64,000 nucleotides of DNA from Photobacterium sp. JCM 19050. GTDB taxonomy: Bacteria > Pseudomonadota > Gammaproteobacteria > Enterobacterales > Vibrionaceae. Positions 20,529 through 31,565 of the stretch are shown here, piece after piece. The notes below the pieces were generated by a model that saw nothing but the letters and a program-made list of their open reading frames with translations, did not search any database and was not told where the DNA came from. The position numbers and the translations under genes are program-made. Location of the stretch: the NCBI GenBank assembly GCA_001310455.1, contig BAXG01000033.1:1-64000 (forward strand). Reading direction: 5' to 3'. Numbering within the stretch: the stretch's first letter is position 1; each line of letters opens with the position of its first letter.

Positions 20529-21942
20529 GAGTCTGCTGCTTGTCTGCTCTTATGGCGTTTCTTAGCAGGACTGCGACGGCGACGCGATGAAGATTTACGG
20601 TGACGGGAGTCCGCTTTTTCTAGCGCTGTAGCCATGTCGGCGCGCTTGTCGCGGTCAGCTTCCTGGAAGGCTTTCCACCATTCTGCGAGCTCCTGAGCCT
20701 TACCGCCTTCAATCTTGCCTCGCATTTCGAGGAAGTCGAATGCCGCGCGGAACTTCGGTAGTTCCATCATCTTAAAGGCGCGCTTTCCGTTGCGGCGGCT
20801 AAGACGCAGCTGCAACTGCCAGATATCGCGGATCATCGCGGTAAACCGGCGCGGAATGGCAATGCTCTTCACCTGCTCATCAATGATGTCATTGGCGGCA
20901 ACCATAAAGCATCGTAGAAGCTCAGGCCACCTTCAACACAGATTTCTTCTGCGCGTACCGCAACCGGGTAATAAAGCATCGCTGCAAACAGGAAGGCCGG
21001 ATTAAGGCGCATGTTTTCAGCCACACGGCGGTCGGTAGAGCTCAGAACCAGATCCAACATCTTTTCCGTCTGGCTGGAGAAATCTTCAGTGAAGTATTCA
21101 CTCAGCAAAGGGAAAAGCTGTTGGAACAGGCCATACTCGCGCAACATGCGGTAGGTCTGTTGTCCCTGACCGGCCTGGAGCAGCTTAAGGCTTTCCTCAA
21201 ACAGACGGGCAGAAGGGATATCCCGGAGCAATCCGGCAAGGTGTGGAATCGGTGCGGCGGTCGCAGCGTTGATGGTCATATCCAGCTTCACGGCAAAACG
21301 CACCGCACGCAGCATACGTACCGGGTCTTCGCGATAGCGGGTTTCCGGATCACCAATCAGTCGGATGACACCCTGTTCCAGGTCTTCCATGCCACCGGCA
21401 TAGTCGCGGACAGAGTAGTCGGAAATATCGTAATAAAGTGCATTGACGGTGAAGTCGCGGCGTTCGGCATCCTGGTCAATTGAGCCGTACACGTTGTCGC
21501 GCAGCAGCATACCTTCGCGAGAGCGGGAGGCTGCCTGTTGCTTGGCGCTGGCGGCTTCTTCGTGGTGGCCACGCAGGGTCGCAACTTCAATGACATCGCG
21601 GCCAAACAGGATGTGAGCCAGACGGAAACGGCGGCCGACAAGGCGACAGTTTCTGAACAGGCGGCGCACTTCTTCCGGTGTGGCGTTGGTGGCAATATCA
21701 AAATCTTTCGGCTGTTTACCCAAAAGCAGATCGCGTACACCGCCCCCTACCAGATAAGCGTCGTATCCGGCTTTGTTCAGGCGATAGAGCACCTTCAGCG
21801 CGTTTTCGCTGATGTCTCTGCGTGAAATCGAATGCTCTTGCCGAGAAATAACATTTAACTGCAGATCTTCCACTGCACGTGTTCCTTCATCACGGTCACG
21901 ATTCAGTACCTTACGGCAAAAACTGGCAACTCGACTAAGAAT
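20525..21942 (-). CDS. pcnB: Poly(A) polymerase I with AUU start, one frameshift as read
   Basis: Adds poly(A) tails that mark RNA for decay. It has the [11 protein letters not shown] motif, the catalytic DFD ([11 protein letters not shown]) and a basic tail rich in R and K. The first conventional start is the GTG at 21873, but homology goes 23 codons further: [13 protein letters not shown], with an in-frame TGA just before. The only start left is ATT at 21940-21942, after GAGGTGACC; E. coli pcnB is a known AUU-initiated gene. The frame breaks near 20906: GCTTTATGG should be GCTTTTATGG ([12 protein letters not shown]), one T lost. Repaired length is 472 residues. Confidence 0.92.
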
Positions 21943-22008
21943 AGGTCACCTCTTTCTGTTAGTTTTGAGCAAACAAATGGCGGCATATAGTATATCAAGC
22001 GCCAAATT

Positions 22009-22899
22009 TTAGAATGGGGCAATGATACTCGTATTTTTCGGTATCGTCGAAAGGGACCAGTTTTCTACTCCCCATGCCAGGATTTCTGCCGGGGATGCAT
22101 GTGCCAACCCGGCATCCGGTGTGAGCCCCAGAAAGTGCATAGCCTGACATAAGTTATCTCCGGCGAGCCGGTTATCAATGGCCGGTGCATGGTTTTGCTT
22201 TGAAAGTTTTCCTCCATCTTCGCCGGTAGCTAAAGGAAGGTGAAGGTAACTGACCGGTGTTGCACCCAGTTTGCGGTAGAGGAAAATCTGTCGCCCGGTC
22301 GGCTCAATCAGATCCGCGCCACGCACCACTTCTGTTATGCCCTCGGAGATATCGTCCATCACCACCGCAAGGTTATAGGCAAACAGCCCGTCGCGGCGGC
22401 GGATAATAAAATCTTCCCGGGCCAGTTGCTCCGGTATGGGCGTATTGCCGTGCAGAACGTCTTGAAATGCCAGTACGGGTTCATCCACTTTAAGCCGGAC
22501 AGCTGTGCCATCTTGGCTCAAAGCCAAATCCCGGCAGGTTCCGGCATAGAAGCCGCCACTTTCTTTTATTTGTTTGCGCGTACACTGGCAGTAGTAAGCA
22601 TCGCCGGATGCAATCCAACGATCAATTTGTGTCTGATAGGTGTCTAGCCGGTTGCTTTGGTAGACCAGCTCTCCGTCCCAGAGCAGTCCGTGGCTTTCCA
22701 GCGTACGCAGAATCGCATCGGCCGCACCCGGTACTTCTCGGGGGGGATCGATGTCTTCAATACGGACGAGCCATGTACCTTGTTGTGATTTTGCTTGCAG
22801 GTAACTGCCCAGTGCGGCAATCAGGGAGCCAAAATGAAGGGGACCGGAAGGCGAGGGTGCAAAACGCCCGACGTACGGTTTCGACGTCATGTTGTTCAT
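22009..22899 (-). CDS. gluQ: Glutamyl-Q tRNA(Asp) synthetase
   Basis: Attaches glutamate to queuosine in the anticodon of tRNA-Asp. It is a paralogue of the catalytic half of glutamyl-tRNA synthetase, without the anticodon-binding part. The HIGH-like motif is PSGPLHFGSL, the KMSKS-like motif is KLSKQNHA, and zinc ligands lie in YCQCTRK and YAGTCRD. I place the start at ATG 22899 (MNNMTSKPYVGRF); a TTG at 22917 and an ATG at 22890 are alternatives, and none has a strong ribosome site. Follows dksA, as in E. coli. Confidence 0.93.
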   Translation of the reverse strand: MNNMTSKPYVGRFAPSPSGPLHFGSLIAALGSYLQAKSQQGTWLVRIEDIDPPREVPGAADAILRTLESHGLLWDGELVYQSNRLDTYQTQIDRWIASGDAYYCQCTRKQIKESGGFYAGTCRDLALSQDGTAVRLKVDEPVLAFQDVLHGNTPIPEQLAREDFIIRRRDGLFAYNLAVVMDDISEGITEVVRGADLIEPTGRQIFLYRKLGATPVSYLHLPLATGEDGGKLSKQNHAPAIDNRLAGDNLCQAMHFLGLTPDAGLAHASPAEILAWGVENWSLSTIPKNTSIIAPF

Positions 22900-22920
22900 G
22901 GAAATGTAATCTATCAATAA

Positions 22921-22945
22921 AAGAAGGGAGCCACGCTCCCCTCTT
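22921..22945 (-). terminator. Terminator after dksA
   Basis: GGGAGCGTGGCTCCC hairpin on the minus strand followed by TTCTTTTATT. It overlaps the approach to gluQ, so read-through probably drives gluQ. Confidence 0.7.
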
Positions 22946-22950
22946 CTATA

Positions 22951-23400
22951 TTAACCCGCCATTTGCTTTTCTTTGAGCTCTGCCAGCGTCTTGCAGTCGA
23001 TGCAGAGTTCAGCAGTTGGGCGCGCTTCCAGGCGGCGTACACCGATTTCTACGCCACATGAGTCGCAGAAGCCGAAATCGTCGTCTTCGATGCGCTGCAG
23101 GGTTTTCTCAATTTTCTTGATCAGCTTGCGCTCACGGTCACGGTTGCGCAGCTCCAGGCTGAATTCTTCTTCCTGGGCAGCACGGTCCACCGGATCCGGG
23201 AAGTTCGCCGCTTCGTCCTGCATGTGGGTAACGGTGCGACCAACTTCTTCCCTGAGCTGATTGCGCCAAGCCTGAAGGATCTTGCGGAAATGATCGAGCT
23301 GCTGCTCGTTCATGTATTCCTCACCTGGCTTTTCCTGGTATGGTTCCAGACCGGCGGTTGCAAGGATTCCCAGTGATTTCTTTACTTTGCTCTCTGGCAT
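22951..23400 (-). CDS. dksA: RNA polymerase-binding transcription factor DksA
   Basis: Binds the secondary channel of RNA polymerase and works with ppGpp in the stringent response. The coiled-coil tip has the Asp residues of FPDPVDRA (Asp69 and Asp72), and the zinc finger has Cys112, Cys115, Cys133 and Cys136. 149 residues, about the same as E. coli. Lies between sfsA and gluQ in the usual order. Confidence 0.97.
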   Translation of the reverse strand: MPESKVKKSLGILATAGLEPYQEKPGEEYMNEQQLDHFRKILQAWRNQLREEVGRTVTHMQDEAANFPDPVDRAAQEEEFSLELRNRDRERKLIKKIEKTLQRIEDDDFGFCDSCGVEIGVRRLEARPTAELCIDCKTLAELKEKQMAG

Positions 23401-23495
23401 TCAGCTTCTCCTAAACACACCTTGACCACTGCGGTCAAAAGAGGGCGGTATCTATAGCAGAAAGGCCCTTGTCTAGCAATCATTGATTAGCATTG

Positions 23496-24236
23496 TTAAA
23501 ACGTCAATGTGAAGACATCAGCAATTTCAGCTTCACAGAAGGGCAGGCGAGTGGTCAGGCGCATACCCTCAGATGATATATCTGCTTGATAGCATAGCAC
23601 TTCCACGCCGGAAGCAATGGCATCATCAAGCAGCTTTCCATACGCTGCATCAATGTGTCTTGCTGCCGCTACTTTGTTAACACCCGTGTGAAGTACTGCA
23701 AAAAACAGCACGGCGCGGTGACCGTTTTCCACCATATGGGCCAGTTCGCGAAGGTGTTTCTGCCCCCGGGTGGTCACTGCGTCCGGAAAATATCCCTGAC
23801 CATTCTGCCCGAGCAAAGTGACACTTTTTACTTCGATGTAGCAAGGTGGCAGGGTGTTGTTTTCCAGCAAAATGTCGATTCGGCTGTTTTCATTACCATA
23901 CCGCACTTCGGTTTTCAGTGTTTCATAACCTGTTAATTCTGTGATAACGCCAGCGTTGATTGCCTCCGCGACCAGCCCGTTAGCGCGGGCAGTATTGACG
24001 CAAATCCGGTGTCCTTGTGGCGTTTCTGAGATCTCCCAGCTGTTAGGGTATTTACGTTTTGCGTTATCCGATGTGGAATACCAAACCGTGTTTCCCGGCT
24101 CTGCACAGCCTGTCATTGCACCGGTATTGGCACAGTGCAGGGTCAGTTCCTGGCCGTCTGGTAAGGTGATATCTACCAGAAACCGCTTGTAGCGTTTAAT
24201 CAGGGTGCCGGGTTGCAGGGCCGGGGTGAAATGCAT
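23496..24236 (-). CDS. sfsA: SfsA family protein
   Basis: Named for sugar fermentation stimulation; has a nuclease-like fold, but its physiological role is uncertain. The start is the ATG at 24236 ([19 protein letters not shown]), which fits the family, with GGAG ten bases upstream; the frame runs open 47 codons further without homology. 246 residues. Conserved segments are [17 protein letters not shown] and [13 protein letters not shown]. Confidence 0.93.
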   Translation of the reverse strand: MHFTPALQPGTLIKRYKRFLVDITLPDGQELTLHCANTGAMTGCAEPGNTVWYSTSDNAKRKYPNSWEISETPQGHRICVNTARANGLVAEAINAGVITELTGYETLKTEVRYGNENSRIDILLENNTLPPCYIEVKSVTLLGQNGQGYFPDAVTTRGQKHLRELAHMVENGHRAVLFFAVLHTGVNKVAAARHIDAAYGKLLDDAIASGVEVLCYQADISSEGMRLTTRLPFCEAEIADVFTLTF

Positions 24237-24253
24237 AGGAAAAAATCTCCGTG

Positions 24254-24787
24254 TTAATAAAGAGGCCAATGATGCAGCCGGGTGTAAATGACACCTCTGC
24301 CATCCGGCGATGGCTGCGAGCGATAGAGGCCGAATTCGCTGAAAGTAAATTGCAATGGTGTGTCTGGCTGTGGCCATTGGCCGCGGCGGGCTTTCCTGCT
24401 AAGGGTAAAGTGAGGACGATACTGGCGTGTTTCCACCGTTATTCCGCATTCCGCTGCCAGATTGTGCAGGCGCTCTGAGAGGAGACTCAGCGCTTCCGGC
24501 AACGAGGTATCCAACCGCAAAATACCGCTTTTGGGCCAAAAGCCAACATCTTCTGCAGACACTGACAACCGTTTGAAACCTTGCTGGTCCACTGCTGCCA
24601 CTATGGCGCTTTTCTGGATACCGGATACATTCCCCAGGAAGGCCAGTGTCAGGTGCAGGTTGTTATCCGGCACCGGTTTTCCAAACGTCCGGCAGGCATT
24701 TTTCAGCGCCAGCAGCGCATCATAATCGCCGGTGCATCCTTCTGCTTCCGTTGCCCCGAGGGCGAAGAAGAGGCGCTCATTTGTCAT
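24254..24787 (-). CDS. thpR: RNA 2',3'-cyclic phosphodiesterase (2H family)
   Basis: Opens 2',3'-cyclic phosphate ends of RNA and can join tRNA halves with a 2'-5' bond in vitro. The two catalytic HxT motifs are NLHLTLAF and RPHFTLSR. The start is ATG 24787 ([10 protein letters not shown]) with AGGAAAG upstream. 177 residues. Divergent from hrpB; 17 bases before sfsA on the same strand. Confidence 0.9.
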   Translation of the reverse strand: MTNERLFFALGATEAEGCTGDYDALLALKNACRTFGKPVPDNNLHLTLAFLGNVSGIQKSAIVAAVDQQGFKRLSVSAEDVGFWPKSGILRLDTSLPEALSLLSERLHNLAAECGITVETRQYRPHFTLSRKARRGQWPQPDTPLQFTFSEFGLYRSQPSPDGRGVIYTRLHHWPLY

Positions 24788-24841
24788 TGTCTTTCCTGTA
24801 CAATGCGGGGAAACGACCATGATGACACAAGGTAACCGACA

Positions 24842-27318
24842 TTGTCACAGCTGCCCATTGATGCGGTGCTCCCTACGCTCCAAGACCGGCTTTTTGATGC
24901 TACCCAAGTTATTTTGCAGGCCCCTCCCGGGGCGGGTAAATCGACCCGGCTTCCACTTTTCCTATTAAAAGAGGGGAACCTGCCGGGCAAGATAGTGATG
25001 CTGGAGCCACGCCGGCTGGCGGCGCGCAACATTGCGGCTTACCTTGCTGCCCAACTTGGTGAGCCCGTCGGGAAACAGGTGGGATACCGGGTACGTGGGG
25101 AAAACAAGGTTTCCACCGAAACCCGGCTGGAAATCGTGACAGAAGGGATCCTTACCCGGATGATCCAGTCAGACCCGGAGCTAGACGGTGTCAGCCTGCT
25201 TATTTTCGATGAATACCATGAGCGCAGCCTTCACGCCGATACCGCGCTGGCTTTGGCGCTAGATGTACAGGCTGGCCTGCGGGATGATCTGAAAATCCTC
25301 ATTATGTCGGCAACCCTAGATAATGCTGCGCTGTCAGGCTGGTTGCCCGATGCGGCGGTGATTGTGTCTGAAGGTCGGCAATTTCCCATCCACTACCGAC
25401 ATCAGGGTATTGGCTGGCAGTATGGCTGGGAACATGATTATGCCCGGGCTATTCGCAAGCTGATGATGGATGAGCCGGATCTGCGCTGGTGTTCCTTCCG
25501 GGGACTGGCGAAATACGGCGTCTTGCTGACGCACTGGAAGGCACTCTTCCTGATGATATCCTCCTTTGTCAGCTCTATGGTCAGTTGCCCCCGAAAGAGC
25601 AGCAGGCTGCCATTGCTCCTGCGCCGGACGGTTACCGAAAACTGGTTTTGACCACCAATATTGCCGAGACCAGCCTGACAATCGAAGGTGTCCGCATGGT
25701 TGTGGACAGCGGGATGGAGCGGGTTGCGGTGTTTAACCCCAAAAGCGGGGTGACTAAGCTGGAAACCCGGCGAATTGCAAAATCCTCTGCCATTCAGCGA
25801 GCCGGCCGTGCCGGACGTATTGAAGCCGGAACCTGCCTTCGATTTTACAGTGAAGAAGAATTCCAGCGGCTGCGGGGAGAGCCGGAACCGGCGATCCTCA
25901 GCAGCGATCTCTCCTCTCTTGTTTTGGAGCTCGCCCAGTGGGGGTGCAGCGCCGCAGATTTACAATGGATTGACCTTCCTCCTACCCGGCATTTACAGCA
26001 AGCCACTACACTGCTGATTAAGCTTGGGATTTTGGAACCCGGAAAAAACAAACCGGTTCTGACGGAATTTGGCCGGGCAGCAACAAAGTGTTCCGCGGAT
26101 CCGAGAATTGGCGCAATGCTTTGCCATGCTCAGCAGTGGGCTGTTGATGGCAACGATCTGGCGGTGAAACAAACCGCTGCCTGGCTTGCTGCGTGGATGG
26201 AAGAGCCTCCCAGGGGGAAATTCAGTGCAGATATCCGTTTGCAGATAGCAGAGATGCAGCGTGGTGGGGGGATGGCGAAAAAGCGGGCCGGACAGTTTGC
26301 AAAGCAGCTGGGTATCCCTTTGGCGGGGGACTTGTTCCCTGCCTGGTTGGCACCACTTCTCGCTGCCGCCTTCCCGGACAGGGTTGCCATTAACCGGGGG
26401 AATGATGGCCGGTATCTGTTGGCGAATGGACATGGCGCGTCACTGGACCCGGATGAGCCGCTTTCGTCTGAAAATGCGCTGATAGTGGCTGAGCTGACGA
26501 CGACCCGGCAGGGAGACAGCCGTATTTTTGCAGCAGTGGCGGCTGACATTGATGAGCTGGAAAGCTACCTGCCCGGGTTGTTTGAGACCGTGGACCGCGT
26601 TGACTGGGATGAGGGCAAAGGCCGTCTGGTCGCGGAGCAGCAAAAGCGGGTTGGCGCGTTGGTGGTCAGCCGCAAGGCATTGCCGGAGCCAGATCCGGCG
26701 AGAATCGGGGAGGCGCTGGCCAATGCGGTACGCCGGAAAGGGCTTTCCTGCCTGCCGTGGAATGAAAGCAGCGAGGGGCTGCTTATCCGTGCCCGTTGCG
26801 GTAGGGAATGGCTGCCGGAGTTGGAACTGCCTGCACTGGATGATGATACCCTGCTGGCGGAACTTGATAACTGGCTGGTGCCATTTATGGCGGGTATGCG
26901 CAAGATCAGTGACCTTAAAAAGCTGGATCTCAAAGGGGCGCTGGAAGCTTACCTTGGTTGGGACAACGTCAAAACTCTGAACCGAGAGACTCCAGCCCGT
27001 TTTGAAGTGCCGACCGGAAGCAGCTATACCATCCGCTATAAAGAGGGGGAAGCCCCGGTGCTGGCGGTACGTATGCAGGAAATGTACGGGCAACAGGCCT
27101 CCCCGGTTATCGCGATGGGGCGAGTGACGCTGGTGATAGAACTGCTTTCACCCGCACAAAGGCCGTTGCAAATCACCCGGGATCTGGCGAGTTTCTGGGA
27201 AGGGGCTTACCGGGACGTACAGAAAGAGATGAAAGGACGTTACCCCAAGCATGTCTGGCCGGATGATCCGGCTACCCATGAGCCGACACGCAAGACCAAG
27301 CGCCAGCTTCAGGGGTAA
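24842..27318 (+). CDS. hrpB: ATP-dependent RNA helicase HrpB, one frameshift as read
   Basis: DExH-box helicase of unclear cellular role. Walker A is APPGAGKST, motif II is FDEYHER, and QRAGRAGR closes the core; the HrpB-specific C-terminal region follows. TTG start: a TAA lies in frame three codons upstream, and MSQLPIDAVLP matches the family. The frame breaks near 25479: GAGCCGGATC should be GAGCCGGGATC, giving EPGSALVFLPGTGEIRRL; one G lost from a run. Repaired length is 825 residues. Followed after three bases by mrcB. Confidence 0.92.
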
Positions 27319-27321
27319 ACG

Positions 27322-29748
27322 ATGAAAAGCACACAAAAAGAGGCGGAAAGAAAACGTAGCATGAGCAGTAACCCGGACGATAAAAAGCCCAGCGGAAGAA
27401 CACGCCGAAAAACAACCCCAAAAGCCGCATCAGGCAAAGGAAGAAAAACGGCGGCGCGCAAGAGTAAGAAACCGGCATCTGGCGGCAAAAAAGGCTGGCT
27501 GAAAAAGCTGGCTGTCCTTGGGGCAAAGCTCAGTCTGGTTGGGCTGGCAGTTATTATCGTTACCGGCATTTACCTCGACAGCCAGGTGCGTTCACGCTTT
27601 GACGGCCAGCTTTGGGAACTGCCTGCGGTGGTGTACGGCCGGGTAATGTACCTGGCGAACGGTGAGCCGGTTACCATCAAGGAGCTCCGCAAAGAGCTTG
27701 ACCTGCTTAACTACAAAAAAGTTCGCAACCCGGTTCATCCCGGGGAATTTTCCGCCTCCAGCACCCGGATTGAGATGATCCGCCGTCCATTTGAATTTGA
27801 AGACGGGTCGGAGCCGGCACGCCATGTGATGGTAAGTTTTGACGCTCACGGTGTTACCGGCCTGAAAATGGAAGATTCCGGCAAGCAACTCGGTTTCCTG
27901 CGTATCGAACCCAAACTGCTTGGAATGCTGGAATCCGGTGGCGAAGAGCAGCGCCTCTTCTTGCCGAGGGAGCGATTCCCCGAATTGCTGGTGGAAGCCC
28001 TGCTGACCACCGAAGACCGGGATTTCTACCAACATGAAGGTGTATCACTCACCGCCATTGCCCGTGCAGCGGTTGCCAACCTGCGTGCCGGCCGTACCGT
28101 ACAGGGTGGTTCAACCCTGACTCAGCAGTTGGCAAAAAACCTGTTCCTGACCCGTGACAAAACCTTGTGGCGGAAAATCCGCGAAGCTTACATCGCCCTG
28201 ATTATTGATTACCGCTACAGCAAAGACCGGATTCTGGAAGCCTACCTGAACGAAGTGTATGTCGGCCAGAATCAGGGGCAGGCTGTGCATGGCTTCCCGT
28301 TAGCAGCCCGTCTTTATTTCGGTCGCCCGATTCAGGAGCTGACAGTTGATCAACTGGCGCTGCTGGTGGGCATGGTGAAAGGCCCGTCCTATTACAACCC
28401 GTGGCGTTTTCCTGAGCGCGCTCTTGAGCGCCGGGATTTGGTGCTCAAGCTGATGCTGGAAGCCAACCTGCTGACTGGCGAACAATACAACACGGCGGCT
28501 TCCCGTCCTCTGGGCATCAAGAAAAAGCCTTCGCTGTCAACTCGCCAGCCGGCCTATTTTGATTTGCTCAGAACGGAAATTAAGGAGCGGGTAGGGGATC
28601 ATTTCAATCCGGATTCCGGCCTGCGCGTCTTTTCTACGTTGGATCCGCTTTCTCAAAAATTGGCCGAAGAGGCCGTGGTAGAAAAAGTGCCTGCACTTTC
28701 CAAGCGAGCCGGAAAAGGGCTTGAGGCTGCGGTGGTGATTGCGGATCGCCAGAGCGGTGAAATCCGCGCCATGGTGGGTGGCAACCGGCCGGGCTACGCC
28801 GGCTTTAACCGGGCACTCTATGGCAGCCGCCAGGTTGGTTCGCTGGCCAAGCCGCCGGTATACCTGGCAGCTCTCAGCGAGCCGGATAAATTCAGCCTGG
28901 TCACGCCGTTGCCGGATAAACCGATAACCCTCAAAGGCAGTCAGGGCAGTGTCTGGACGCCACGAAACTACGATCGCAAATTCCGCGGTGAAGTGCCTTT
29001 GATGGACGCACTGGCAAAATCACTGAATGTGCCGACGGTGAACCTTGGCATGGCTGTGGGGTTGGACAAGGTCATCAATATCATGACGAAACTTGGTGTC
29101 CCCAAAGGCGAGGTGCCTCGTTTGCCTTCCATCCTTCTGGGCGCTTATACGCTGACGCCTTACCAGGTCACCCAAATGTACCAGTCCATCGGGAGTGGCG
29201 GCCGGGAAGCGCCGCTCACTGCACTGCGTTCAGTGGTGACACAGCAAGGTGAAGTGCTCTACCGAAACTGGCCAAAATCCCGTGAAGTGGTTTCCCAACA
29301 GGCCGCCTGGCTGACCGTGTATGCAATGAAAAAGGCGGTAAAGGAAGGAACAGCACGTTACCTGAACCCGTCTTTCGGTTGGGCTGGCATTGCCGGTAAA
29401 ACCGGGACAACGGATAACAACCGTGACAGCTGGTTTGTCGGGATTGATGGCCGTGAGGTGGTTACTGTCTGGCTCGGCAAGGATGACAACAAATCTACCG
29501 GGTTGACTGGCTCAAGCGGCGCTCTCAGGGTTTACGCATCGTATATGCAAAAACGCCAGCCCGAGCCATTGCAGCTGACCTGGCCAAAGCAGGTCACTAC
29601 ACTGCCGTTTGCGCTGAATGGCGGAGAATACTCGCTGGACTGTGGCAGCAAAGTGACGTTCCCTGTTTGGGACAAAAGCGGCAAGCAGGCAGATGTCTGC
29701 AAGTCCTCATCACCTGTCGGGTGGGTAAAAGATCTGTTCAGTTGGTAA
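27322..29748 (+). CDS. mrcB: Penicillin-binding protein 1B
   Basis: Bifunctional peptidoglycan synthase. A basic cytoplasmic tail (1-58) and one membrane helix (about 62-84) come first. Then come a UB2H domain, the glycosyltransferase with the catalytic Glu in TTEDRDFYQHEGV and GGSTLTQQLAKN, and the transpeptidase with SLAK, SLN and KTGTT boxes. 808 residues. It lies directly after hrpB, as in E. coli. UB2H is where the lipoprotein activator LpoB binds in enterics. Confidence 0.96.
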   Translation: MKSTQKEAERKRSMSSNPDDKKPSGRTRRKTTPKAASGKGRKTAARKSKKPASGGKKGWLKKLAVLGAKLSLVGLAVIIVTGIYLDSQVRSRFDGQLWELPAVVYGRVMYLANGEPVTIKELRKELDLLNYKKVRNPVHPGEFSASSTRIEMIRRPFEFEDGSEPARHVMVSFDAHGVTGLKMEDSGKQLGFLRIEPKLLGMLESGGEEQRLFLPRERFPELLVEALLTTEDRDFYQHEGVSLTAIARAAVANLRAGRTVQGGSTLTQQLAKNLFLTRDKTLWRKIREAYIALIIDYRYSKDRILEAYLNEVYVGQNQGQAVHGFPLAARLYFGRPIQELTVDQLALLVGMVKGPSYYNPWRFPERALERRDLVLKLMLEANLLTGEQYNTAASRPLGIKKKPSLSTRQPAYFDLLRTEIKERVGDHFNPDSGLRVFSTLDPLSQKLAEEAVVEKVPALSKRAGKGLEAAVVIADRQSGEIRAMVGGNRPGYAGFNRALYGSRQVGSLAKPPVYLAALSEPDKFSLVTPLPDKPITLKGSQGSVWTPRNYDRKFRGEVPLMDALAKSLNVPTVNLGMAVGLDKVINIMTKLGVPKGEVPRLPSILLGAYTLTPYQVTQMYQSIGSGGREAPLTALRSVVTQQGEVLYRNWPKSREVVSQQAAWLTVYAMKKAVKEGTARYLNPSFGWAGIAGKTGTTDNNRDSWFVGIDGREVVTVWLGKDDNKSTGLTGSSGALRVYASYMQKRQPEPLQLTWPKQVTTLPFALNGGEYSLDCGSKVTFPVWDKSGKQADVCKSSSPVGWVKDLFSW

Positions 29749-29760
29749 ATACCACAAAAC

Positions 29761-29785
29761 AAGCCCCGGATTTCCGGGGCTTATC
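29761..29785. terminator. Hairpin between mrcB and the HD-GYP gene
   Basis: AAGCCCCGGA / TCCGGGGCTT hairpin. The T tail is weak on both strands, so it is a moderate terminator for the convergent genes. Confidence 0.6.
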
Positions 29786-29840
29786 GTATTGTCTGTATCA
29801 AAAGACTCTTTATATCAAAGGTTACCTGCATCAAAAGGTT

Positions 29841-31093
29841 CTATTTCTCGGCATCAAAGAAATAACTGAAGCTCGTTCGCGGGTTGAGATAATCAAAGAT
29901 GGATTGCGGCAGTGATTGGGGGCGCAATACCTTTGATATTTCAAGCTTGCTGTCTTTGAGTTCAATAATCGGTGCTTGCTCTCTGGGGACGACGCTGTCG
30001 TAAATCATCACATTGGGCTTGAGCAAATGCTGGCTGTTGTTTGACAGCACCATGCCAAACGCATCGTCGGACAGCTGTACAACCGTACCGGGAGGGTAGA
30101 TGCCTACCAGCTTGACAAACAGTGCCAGTAAATCCGGATTGAATTTGGCTTTGAGGGCCCGGAACATATGGGAAACTGCGGCATAAGGCGTTCTGGCACT
30201 TGAGCCAAACCTCGAATGGCAAAGGTCATCATAGAGGTTCGCCATCGCTACGATCTGGGACATTTCCCCGACCTCATCCCCTTTCACTCCCCTCGGTATC
30301 CACTTCCATCAGCAAACTCGTGATGGTTCTCAATGATGTCGAGAATCTCTGGACTGCAGTTTTTGAAGTTTTCCACCAGTTTGATGCCATAGGATGTGTG
30401 CTGGCGAAGGTAGTTCTCCTCCGGCTTGGAAAGAGGGGTGTTTTTGGCCCGGATGGCTTTGGGGATCCTGATCTTCCCGATATCGTGGAGACTGGCACCA
30501 AGCACAAGGTTCCTCAGCTTTTCTTCTTCATATCCCCGGGCTTTTGCCAGCAGCAGCGATAGCACGGTCACGTTGAGCATGTGAAAGTGGTGGTCTTGCT
30601 CGTACGTGGGGTTATCCATCAGATGGAGCGTCAGGGATTCATTGTCAGCCAGGGAGATAAGATTGTCAGCGAGCGCTTCAATTTCGTCCTCGGCAGCTTC
30701 AGGCCGTTGCTTTGCCTTAGTAAAGGCAGAGCGCAACTGTGACATTGACTGACCATATTGCTTTTCACATTGTCTGATACGCCGGCGGATATTATGAAGC
30801 TGGTCGATACGTTGTTCTTTCTCCCGCTTCATTTTTGCCTGGAGTGCGGCAACGGCGTCCTGGTCAACCTTTTCGGCGGGCGCCAGCACTTCTTGCATAC
30901 TCAGCGGTTCTGCACTGCTTTTGTCCGGGTAATAGAGGACATATTGCGTCGGCAGTGAGCGAATGATTTGAAGCTGTTCGCCACTCTCGATAGTAAAGCG
31001 ACTGAAAACAAAAGGATGTTCCCGCCATTTAAGGGGCAGTTTGATGTGTAACCCTAACTGCAACCGTTGTACCGACAACTTTATGGAGCGCAT
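29841..31093 (-). CDS. HD-GYP domain c-di-GMP phosphodiesterase, one frameshift as read
   Basis: Likely degrades cyclic di-GMP. An N-terminal DUF3391 domain (about 1-130) is followed by a metal-binding HD-GYP domain: LHDIGKIRIP, the HH pair in IENHHEF and GYPRG. The GYP motif is restored only by repairing the frame near 30296, where TACCGAGG should be TACCCGAGG (one C lost). I use ATG 31093 (MRSIKLSVQRL); a TTG two codons upstream is possible. About 417 residues. It may tune motility or biofilm, but no partner is evident; it is next to the chemotaxis operon but on the opposite strand. Confidence 0.9.
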
Positions 31094-31406
31094 TTCCAAA
31101 ACCTGTAACCCTAATTACTCTAAATATTTAAGGGATTGATTTTTAGCAGTAAAACTATTTATTTGAATTTTTAGCAGTGATTGACGAATACGTTGCGCGA
31201 GTCACACATTACATGTGCTACTAAGTTTGTAACCGGCAACCATTACCGGATTATCTCATGGAATGAGGTGCATATTGCTGGATTAGCGATGATTTATTGA
31301 TGGGATCACAAAGTAAGAATAATGAGTTGGCAATGCTCGAGGCGGAATAACGGGGCCGCCCAGGCCACCGGCCGGCGATTTTCAAGAAAACAAACTGCCG
31401 GAAACG

Positions 31407-31435
31407 AAAAAGCCCCGAACTTTCGTTCAGGCTTT
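31407..31435 (-). terminator. Second terminator, in the distal repeat copy
   Basis: The same hairpin as at 31525-31553, exactly 118 bases away, on the minus strand. It backs up the first one. Confidence 0.75.
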
Positions 31436-31524
31436 CACACCAAATAATGGTGCCTCGAGGCGGAATAACGGGGCCGCCCAGGCCACCGGCCGGCGATTTT
31501 CAAGAAATCAAACTGCCGGAAATG

Positions 31525-31553
31525 AAAAAGCCCCGAACTTTCGTTCAGGCTTT
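31525..31553 (-). terminator. Terminator of tRNA-Phe
   Basis: On the minus strand GCCTGAAC-GAAA-GTTCGGGGC with a GAAA tetraloop, followed by five Ts. Confidence 0.85.
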
Positions 31554-31565
31554 CACACCAAATAA

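Larger units (their letters stand above)
31336..31565 (-). repeat. 118-bp rtT-like tandem repeat derived from the tRNA-Phe 3' end
   Basis: Two copies lie directly downstream of the tRNA-Phe gene: 31448-31565 (full) and 31336-31447 (lacking its first 6 bases). Each full unit carries the last 19 bp of the tRNA gene, including CCA, and then a 99-bp spacer with a terminator hairpin. The two copies differ at about two positions. E. coli tyrT has the same architecture: 178-bp rtT repeats, each with the last 19 bp of tRNA-Tyr. Function there is debated. Confidence 0.88.

Noticed and set aside
31336..31466. Extra tRNA genes in the repeats after tRNA-Phe
   Set aside because: Only the last 13-19 bases of the tRNA are present; no anticodon arm can form.
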